64,000 nt of DNA, taken from the NCBI GenBank assembly GCA_034509925.1, contig CM067536.1:8474501-8538500 (forward strand), in the 5' to 3' direction. How positions within the stretch are numbered: position 1 is the stretch's first letter; each line of letters begins with the position of its first letter. The translations under genes and the position numbers were made by a program. This DNA comes from Hirudinaria manillensis. Its lineage: Eukaryota > Annelida > Clitellata > Hirudinida > Hirudinidae. The notes under the pieces are model-generated. The model saw only the letters and a program-made list of their open reading frames with translations, was not told the origin of the DNA and did no database searches. Positions 55,698 to 64,000 of the stretch are shown here, piece after piece.

Positions 55698-56415
55698 TTA
55701 ATAGTAATAATATTGATAATGTCCAAAATTAAATGCTTCCGCCATCTAGCGAACAGTTGCTAAATATAAATTATACGACAATCCTGTATAAACTTTTCAA
55801 CGTTATTAAAATTATTATCAATAACAATAGCTTCTAATAACGATGAAAATTAATTAACAATAAATTAAAGTAAATAAATAAAATCAATTAATTAAATTTA
55901 ATTGAATTATAAATGCTAAAAATTACAAGCTTCTTCTTCTTCTTCTTCGCAGTGGCTCTTGAGCAAAGAATTGCAGTTTCATCGCTTATAACAACATCGT
56001 TTGCAATGAACCTACAAAAAAAACCCCGGAAAAATAGAAAAAAGAAGCAGACGAACGGTACCAGTAAGATGAAGTGACGGTCTGACATCGAGACAGACAT
56101 CTAGACGAACGGTCAGAGAGACACCGAGACTTACAGAGAAATACCGAGAAATACGGACGATAAAGGAGCGGTGCTGGATAACTGGAAAATCATAAAGGAT
56201 TTGCAAGAAAGAACAAAAGAAAAAAGAAATACTGCCTCCCATGCCATAGCCTCGATGATGATGATGATCTTGTTGATGACGACTACGACGATGACGTCAA
56301 AGTTTTTTTTCAATCGAAGCGATTGACATTGTGTTTTGACGGTTGAAATCGGAGATATCTGAGAATTATCACTAGCTGCAACGACAACAAAAACAGCAAC
56401 AAAACAATTATAGTC

Positions 56416-56416
<1 letters not shown>

Positions 56417-56512
<96 letters not shown>
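56417..56512. repeat. (AAT)n microsatellite
   Basis: About 96 bases of perfect AAT. Confidence 0.97.
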
Positions 56513-56513
<1 letters not shown>

Positions 56514-58172
56514 GATATATTATAAACAACGTCATTATTGTATATCGAGGTTAAGCAACGACATTAAACTATTATCACCACCGTTGTCGTACATAAAATC
56601 ATGATAATGTTTATATCATTGTTATTGTTATTACAAATGATAATAATAATAATTATCTTATAGTAGATAGAAAATCACAAAGCGTAAAAGATAAAGCTAC
56701 ACAACAAGAAATGTTAAAATTAAAATCATAAAATAAAATAAATAAAATTAAAAATCATTATTATTATTATTATTATCATAACATCAATTACCTGGTATCC
56801 TAGCAACCAGAACAAGCAGTAACTGTAGCCAAAGACACAGCTTATACCGCCTCCATAAAGCAAGAAGAAAAACAAGGTCAACTTCTAAACATAGCAACCA
56901 ATAGGAGCCAACGAGTAAACACCAGCAACGAATGAAAATCAAGCGACAAACCAATCCATAAATATCAACCAATTAAAATCCATCCCGATGTTTAAGGCAC
57001 ATCGATTAATAATTTAAAAGTAGGCGACCAATAGAAACGAAGGGCGAATGCGTGCGCTGTTCTCATTGGCAAGAAAATCAGGATGCTAACCGATCTCGAC
57101 GAATCAGGAGACAGCAAATAAATGAAACCAACAAACAGTCCTTCTGACCAATGACAGCTAACCAGGTCAAGCCATGAATATTAAAGGTTTGACCAGACTT
57201 TTGGACTTCTTAATACTGGAAAAGAAACAACTGCGTAAATGAATACAGTATGACAGACTAGCAGCCATCATCATCGTCGTCGTCGTCATCATCATCACCA
57301 CCACTATCATCATCATCATCATCGTCAACATCACCATCATCATCATCATCATCACCGGCATAGCCTTCATCGTCCGGTTGAATGAAGGTGGCCCCTTAGG
57401 CCAATTATTCGGGTCATGGTTTATCAGGGGTCAGGTCGGCTTCGCTCAGGGGTCAAAAGGTCAACGGGTCATCGTGATGAGAACGGGGAGCAATAGATGC
57501 CGAGAAAAACAAAAAGATTTCCCTCAAAAAATACACGAAAAAAAAAACCGCAAAAAATAAAATAAATTAAAATACAAAAAACAAATATAATAGAAAACCG
57601 ATGTGAGCAAGTTAATGAATATATGAATATATATATGAGTATGAGTGAGATAGCGATGAGCCAAGTAGAGATTAGATACTTGAGCTTGATAGCTTCCGTC
57701 CACACTGGGGTTCCTGATGATGATGAAGATGATGATGATGATGAAGATGACGACGATGACGACCTTATACAAAGATGGCGGACAGATTGCTGAGAAGGTG
57801 TACTTAATGCTACTTATAATGGGGGTGCCATCTATGCTTTAGCTTTAGACGATAAAAAGAATTTAAAAAAAAGTTAGTGCACGTGATAAGAACAATGGAG
57901 CACTGATAAAAGCCGAAGATAGATACAATATGATACACTATGATACAATGAAATTGAGGAATGATCACAATGGTTGCAAACTGTAATAGACGATAATATG
58001 ATAATTTCTCTCTTCAAAAAAAACAAAACAATAATTTCGGTTAATTAAACCTTAAAGTCATTTAATTCAGCTTCTGATATTTATTACAATTTTAAGATCA
58101 TAATTGACATAAAATATGCTCCGAAATGCATCGAAATCTGCAGGAAGGAAAGAATGAGAAAACAAACAAAGA

Positions 58173-58211
<39 letters not shown>

Positions 58212-58752
58212 ACAAAGAAAGTGGATCACTGGAATTTACAAACGCAAACGTGAACTCCAAAGATTTACAAACGCGCCAGAACGTTTATATTCGAAAACAG
58301 CCGAAGTGCAGAACTGCGCGCTAATGTTTCCCTAATGTCGCTCAACAGGTTAAGAAAGAAAATTGGCGGAAAAAGCATTGAAATCAGTCCATGAAATTGT
58401 ACTCGAAGTGTGAAAATTGCTTGTCATAATTACTCCCATCTTTATTCCTTTTCCTTTTCCAACCAACCAGCCAATCAGCTAATCAATCAATCAATCAACC
58501 AACCAGTTAACCAACCAACCACTCGACCAATCAGGAGTCGAGGTCCCAATTTCCAAGACATGACAAGATGGCCGACCGAGCCAAGCGTGAAGCTGATAAT
58601 AGATGAAATTTGCAAACAGCTGAGAAGACCTTAATTAAACGCGACTGACGATAATTAATCTTAAGCGAATAATATTAATAATATTAATAATAATAATAAT
58701 AATTATAATAATAACGATAATAATAATAATGATAATAATAATAATAATAATA

Positions 58753-58800
<48 letters not shown>

Positions 58801-58871
58801 TAAAGTGATTGGTTATTACATCCACAGAGTGCAAGTGAGGACGAACGGGGGTCACGGGGTGCAGTTGACTG

Positions 58872-58891
58872 TGACGTCATTACTGACGTCA
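58872..58891. promoter_or_regulatory. Paired TGACGTCA (CRE-like) palindromes
   Basis: Two perfect 8-base CRE palindromes at 58872-58879 and 58884-58891 separated by four bases (ttac). The surroundings, about 58845-58930, are locally G+C-rich within AT-rich DNA. Confidence 0.6.
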
Positions 58892-59236
58892 CTCGCGGCT
58901 CTGTGTGACTCGGTGCTGGAAAAAAGCTCCTCAATATCGTCAACGAATGGTGATGATGATGATTATTATTATTATAATTTTAATTATTGGTTATTATATG
59001 ATAATAATATAATATAATAATTATTATAATATAAATTATTAGTATAATATAATATTAATATAATAATATTCGTATGGTAACATTGTAATAATTATTCAAT
59101 ATAATAAAAATACAGGCGTTCAAGAAAGATGAGCCCATTAACATCATCATCATCATCAACGTCATCATAATATCATAATGATCATCATCATCATCATCAA
59201 TGCCATCGTCTTCGTCGTCGTCCTCATCTTCCTCAC

Positions 59237-62200
59237 TCAGCAGTCGAGTTGGGCTGGAGATTCTTTGGAAGCCTGATGAGTATCTTTCCGATCCGAGGTT
59301 GTTTTGTCCTGACGATGATGATGGTGTTTCTGGTGCAGATGACGATGACGATGCTGGTGGTGATGGTGGTGTTGATGATGATGGCGACCTTGCTGTTGTT
59401 GCTGTTGTTGTTGACCTTTGCGCCGCTGGTGTCTTTTCAACTGCTGCTGCGATGGTTGCTGGAGTGGTATGCTGTCGTCATCGTCGTCGTCATCGCCAAT
59501 GCCGACGTCATCATCATAATCTTCTTCTTCTTCCTCCTCTTCGCGCACTTCGGCTTCTCTGCCGTTGTTCTCCTGCTCGAGTATGGCCAGCGACTGGAAG
59601 ACTGCGAACGTCGAAGCCGTATGTGGAGCTTTGGTTGCCACCGAAGCGACTTTCGACCTCTTGTCGTCTTGACGCGAGCCGGCCGCCAGGGCTGAACCCT
59701 CGATCATGCTGATGCCCCTTCGCTGGTGGAAAGCCTTCCGCTTGTGCTCGACTTTCGACCTGTGCTCGCCAAAGAAGTCGTCGACCGCAGCGTCGTGGAC
59801 GCCGGTGTCGCTACGGCGACCTGTCGGCTTCTTGATCCGGCGCTGGGCCAGGACTTCTCTGTAGTCGCTGATCAGCTGTGATATCTGCTGACCCTGTATA
59901 TTTTTTTTGTTAGGAAAAGAGTTATTAACTTATGATGCTGGTTATTACTAACTGGCCTTATCCTAACTAAGTCGAGCAATCCGATTGGACGAAATTGGGT
60001 CGGATCACGACGGATCGGAAATGTGATTGGCCGACTTTATGAGGGATTAAATTCAAAAATCAAAATTTCTTGGACTCAAAAAAACAATCATAGGAACGAT
60101 TTATTTGAAGCTTGGTTTTAGATTTTTTTCGGTCCTTCAACCATGATTGATTGAGACAATGACTCACTCGTTCATTCAATGATCAATCAATCAATCACAC
60201 TCTTGTAACAAATAAATCGATTCATTCATTCATTTTTTTCTCCTACAACCTCTGACGTAAAGAACGTCATGGCTGACGACAGAGACGTCACTGATGGCGT
60301 TTTCGACAGCTGCTCTCGCTTCGTGTCGCCAGCGTCGCCGGGGTCAATCAAGTTCAAGGTGAAGGACTTGTTGTTGAATTCTGGATTGGCAATGTCATCG
60401 AAGAGGTGGGTGCTGAAGACTTGCTGCAATAGAAGCAAAAGCAGCGTCTAATCGAAATAGAGATTAAATATGGCCCGGACTAAAAAGTTTGGACAACCTA
60501 TTGCTTGTCCAATTAATATTCATGAACTCACCTGTCCTTGGAATTCCATCAGGTGTACACCGATCTGGGAGACGGCCAGCCAAATATTCTTCGGAAGGCC
60601 CTCTATCCCACCGTGCTGGTGACGATAATGATGACGATGACGACCACGATGATGATGATAATGATAATGATGGTTGTGACGACGAAGGTTATGCTTATGC
60701 ACTCCATATTAACAATGAGGTTATTATTATTCAAGCTCTGAGAGATCTCTACCGGAGCGTGGCAGTGATGCTGGCTCGAACTGGCGGATGAATCGACCAC
60801 GCATGAAAACGATGACGACGACGACGACTACCAGCCCGAGGTCAATAAGAAAGAAAGGGAGCGTGACCTACCGTGACCTCGAAGAGCAGGGAACCATAGA
60901 GTGGCCACTGCATGAGGATCTCCAGGAACTGAGTATTGGAGGCCAGTGGAGAGGTACCGGCCAGCATTTGATGGGCAGACGAGATCTCCTTGAGGATCAT
61001 CAGATCCCGTAGGTGGCGTGGCAGGATGCGTACTACGGAGCTGTTTGAAAGTGGAAAATGCGCTACTGATGATAAAGAAAACGTTGGCCGATGGTACTGG
61101 TGATAATCAGTACTGGTACTTGGAAAAAAGAATACAAGTGTGGTAGTGATGATATACAGAATTTGATGACAATAATGATGTCGACGATGACGGCGACGAC
61201 GAGGGTAACAGTGATGATGACGATTGCATACTTGTAATCAAAGTTGTTCGCCGGATTGTAGTCGCTAGATTCGGCCTGGGCTCTCAGGGCGCACAGCTGA
61301 ACCTATCCGTTGAGGATCGTATGTAGTCACCATCATTCTCATCGTCACCAACATAGTCACAGTCATCATAGACATCATTGTAATCATCGTCGTCGTCATC
61401 ATCATTATCACTCACAGCATCGGACTTGGTGAGCGGTATCTTCTGATCGAACACATCGGTTACCGACTGATGATACAAGAGGTCAATCTCCACGGGGTCG
61501 TTGGGGTCAAAGAAGGGCTCGGTGAACAAGCGTTTCTGATTAAAATAAATTATGCCAACTAGGGTTAGACCACCCTCTTCAAGATTTGTTGTCACGGACA
61601 CAAGAACAGAACCTTGAAAAGAATTTTTAGGTCTTTTCCAGGCATCTGGTTGCCCCTGTGGCATCTTTCCCACTGGTAGAGGCAGTCCGCCATTTTCGTT
61701 TCGGCAGGAATGTATTCCTCTGTATATGAAACGCAATGCGTTTTGATTGATTGATTGATTGATTTAACGATCCACTGATTATCACCCACCTTTGTCTAGC
61801 ATGCAGTGGAAGAGGGCGAATCCGAAGGCATCCATCCTTATTCCAGATTTGGCCTTCACGATCTCCATGACCTTTGATGAAATTACTCAATATTTAATTA
61901 TCTTGAATAAATAATAATAATAATAATAATAATAACAACAACAATAATAATAATTTTATTATAATTACATAATGTATAATTTCAGTGAATTCATTATTCT
62001 TTACATTACCTCATCAGCTGAAGAAGCAGAATCAAATGCGACGAGAACAGGATGACCGTCCGACAGATAGACCCTGCATTCTATTGGCTGCCTAAATGCA
62101 TACATTATGCAAACAATGATGATTAAGGACGGCTGATTAATATTCATGAGAGATCAAACCTGACCTCTTTGTAACGAAGAGAATCTCCTTGTACGAGGGC

Positions 62201-63655
62201 GGATATTTCCTGCCCTGATTTTCCTGAGTTCTTTTTAGGCTCTAATTGAATGAACGAATGAATGAGCAAGTGAATGAGTAAGTTCAAGAAGAACAGATGG
62301 ATGGATGGATGGATGGATGGATGGATGGATGGATGGATGGATGGATGGATGGATGGATGGATGGATGGATGGATGGATGGATGGATGGATGGATGGATGG
62401 ATGGATGGATGGATGGATGGATGGATGGATGGATGGATGGATGGATGGATGGATGGATGGATGGATGGATGGATGGATGGATGGATGGATGGATGGATGG
62501 ATGGATGGATGGATGGATGGATGGATGGATGGATGGATGGATGGATGGATGGATGGATGGATGGATGGATGGATGGATGGATGGATGGATGGATGGATGG
62601 ATGGATGGATGGATGGATGGATGGATGGATGGATGGATGGATGGATGGATGGATGGATGGATGGATGGATGGATGGATGGATGGATGGATGGATGGATGG
62701 ATGGATGGATGGAAGGGACGATGGATCGCCATCATCACCGTCGTCGTCGTTGTGCTAGTCTCACCTTGATGCAGAATTTGGCAAACTTTGCACTTTCTGC
62801 ACAAGACTGGACGAGAGCCCGATGTAGGTGAAGGTTGAGATAGGAGAAGACAATTGGGTCAGGTGGTAGCATGACACAAGTAGCCATCGTCATCAGATGC
62901 CAGTATTGGTCCAGGGCTTTCGCGTTGCTGTCTGATTCGACGATGATAACTTTAGGATTTAGGGATATGATAATGAGTTGGAGTTAGGGTTAGGTTTAAG
63001 GTTAGGGTTACGAGTTAGGGTTAAGGTTAGGTTAGGAATTAAGACTAGAATTATGAGCTTGTCTTACGGTTGGTTTAAGGTTAAGATTATGAGTTAGGGT
63101 TAAGTTTGAGGTTAGGAGTTAAAGGTTATTGGGTGGCTTCTTTAGTTTCGGAAATGAAACATTGTTTGACATTTAATAAAAGCACATTATTATTAAATCT
63201 ATTAAAAGTTATCTATGTTAATATGTAGGGTTAGGATTTAGGGTTAGGATTAGAGTTAGGGTTTAGGGTTTAGGGTTAGGGTTAGGCTTAGGTAATAATA
63301 ATCTTATTTGTTTATACTTAGTTATTGTAATTAATTAATTATTATTTTTGACTGCTAACCGATTGCAATCTGATTCTTGGTTTTGTTCTCAGGTCCTGTT
63401 CGAGAAAATCTTTGATAAAATCTTTTACTTCATTCATCCGTCAATCAATCAATCAGGCAAGCAAGCAGGCAATCAACCATTTAATCAATTCTCCCATCAA
63501 TCCATCTGTCCGTCCGTCCATCCACCAACCCATCTTGTTGTCCGTGGTCTGCTTGATGAGTTGCAGGTAGTATTCGTTGCAGAGGTTCAGATTTTCCATG
63601 CATTTCGTGATGAGTGTTTGTACGACTACAACCAGGTCCATGTCATCCAGGGCAG
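59237..63655 (-). CDS. MyTH4-FERM domain protein, C-terminal part (probably unconventional myosin tail)
   Basis: Partial gene, running off the right edge. Minus-strand exons: 63655-63530, 62931-62765, 62223-62165, 62091-62010, 61871-61790, 61719-61613, 61535-61416, 61296-61232, 61040-60878, 60615-60532, 60423-60250 and 59893-59237; all phases agree over 628 residues. The first two exons give a MyTH4 domain ([12 protein letters not shown], then a ProPro-Asp segment and the HLHRALVQ helix). Exons 3-11 give FERM: linker [10 protein letters not shown]1 ([25 protein letters not shown]), F2 ([21 protein letters not shown]) and F3 ([19 protein letters not shown], ending with [12 protein letters not shown] in exon 12). 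Such modules bind microtubules and cargo in myosins VII, X and XV and in some kinesins; the motor or other N-terminal domains lie outside, so the class is open. The last exon adds about 200 low-complexity residues with acidic, Gln-rich and His-rich runs. Confidence 0.88.
62297..62713. repeat. Perfect (ATGG)n microsatellite, about 104 units
   Basis: An uninterrupted array of about 417 bases in the intron between the MyTH4 and FERM exons. Both strands are open in several frames (WMDG and HPSI repeats), which are artefacts. Confidence 0.98.
62958..63300. repeat. Degenerate TTAGGG-like arrays
   Basis: Two clusters of GTTAGGGTTAGG-type units with many variants lie in the intron between the first two visible MyTH4 exons. 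Confidence 0.85.
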
Positions 63656-64000
63656 CTGGAGAAGTGGTTTAGAGCTTCGATGATGATGATGATGATTATT
63701 GAGATGATGACGACGACGACGTCTTGATGGTGTTGCTGATGATGATGACGACGAAGACGACAATCAAACAGTTAATGCTACTTTTGGTCATCTTTTATCA
63801 AATTTTAAATAAATTATAATAATTAATTTATTAATATGATTAATAATTAATCATAATTACTTCCATAATTCGATAAACAATCACATTAGCAATGAAAGTC
63901 GACGGAGTTCCTCTTTGTTTATGTCTGAATTATCGTCTCCTCCCGAGAAACTAAAAGTGAATTTTCTGATAATAACTGCCTGGCAAATTGAATAATACCA
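63656..64000. other. Intronic sequence at the right edge
   Basis: Presumed intron upstream of the first visible MyTH4 exon. It holds GAT and GAC triplets (63680-63765) and AT-rich DNA, with no further exon that I can recognise. Confidence 0.5.

Larger units (their letters stand above)
53929..59236. other. 5.3-kb spacer, PLAC8-B to MyTH4-FERM gene
   Basis: The first 850 bases are the duplicated 3' flank of the PLAC8 unit. The rest has GTT triplets (54765-54840), GAATGAAT-type repeats (54980-55085), CAT triplets (55325-55375, 57265-57357), AAT arrays (56417-56512, 58680-58800) and an AAAT array (58170-58212). It also has a cluster of CCAAT words at 56800-57170 and two TGACGTCA sites at 58872-58891. 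No gene is supported. Confidence 0.6.

Noticed and set aside
62235-62831. Long ORFs on both strands across (ATGG)n
   Set aside because: These are open because a 4-base repeat without stop codons is open in several frames; the real gene exons flank it on the minus strand.
62958-63300. True telomere end
   Set aside because: TTAGGG-like units are degenerate, internal and flanked by exons of one gene on both sides.

Overview
This is a piece of an invertebrate animal nuclear genome. Genes are split by many short GT-AG introns, exons are clearly richer in G+C than the AT-rich spacers, and triplet and tetranucleotide microsatellites occur every few kilobases. The gene set (copper transporter, GSTK1, CEP41, PLP/M6, Zic, protocadherin, PLAC8, MyTH4-FERM protein) is metazoan. 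A spiralian such as an annelid or leech would fit the texture, but the sequence alone does not fix the species.

Layout. 1-5 kb: an SLC16 monocarboxylate-type transporter (+). 7.3-8.7 kb: a compact CTR/SLC31 copper transporter (+). 9.3-11.7 kb: glutathione S-transferase kappa (-), head to head with CEP41 (+, 12.2-15.5 kb). 16-18 kb: a claudin/PMP22-like tetraspan (-). 19.2-21.6 kb: a PLP/M6 proteolipid (-). 24.3-27.2 kb: an unrecognised type I membrane protein (-). 27.3-32.8 kb: a repeat-rich spacer with a 5'-truncated non-LTR retrotransposon. 32.9-36.2 kb: a Zic-family zinc-finger gene (+). 37-41.5 kb: a protocadherin-like gene (-). 44.2-46 kb: a 226-residue protein I cannot name (+). 47.7-54.8 kb: a tandem segmental duplication holding two PLAC8-family genes (+), each with a retrotransposon remnant in intron 3. 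54.8-59.2 kb: spacer. 59.2 kb to the right edge: the C-terminal part of a MyTH4-FERM protein (-).

Most gene models were rebuilt exon by exon. Reading-frame phase was checked across each junction, and lengths were compared with family lengths recalled from memory: GSTK1 comes to 228 aa, CEP41 to 372 aa, and the two PLAC8 proteins to 129 and 125 aa. The least certain junctions are in the claudin-like gene, the type I membrane protein and the protocadherin tail.

I see no operon-like functional cluster. The genes are a typical mix: membrane transport (SLC16, CTR), redox (GSTK), cilium (CEP41), neural membrane and adhesion (M6, protocadherin, claudin-like) and a developmental transcription factor (Zic). 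The most distinctive local features are the retrotransposon copies sitting in (TAA)n/(ATT)n tracts, the PLAC8 duplication, a SINE-like family, and a duplicated splice donor in CEP41.
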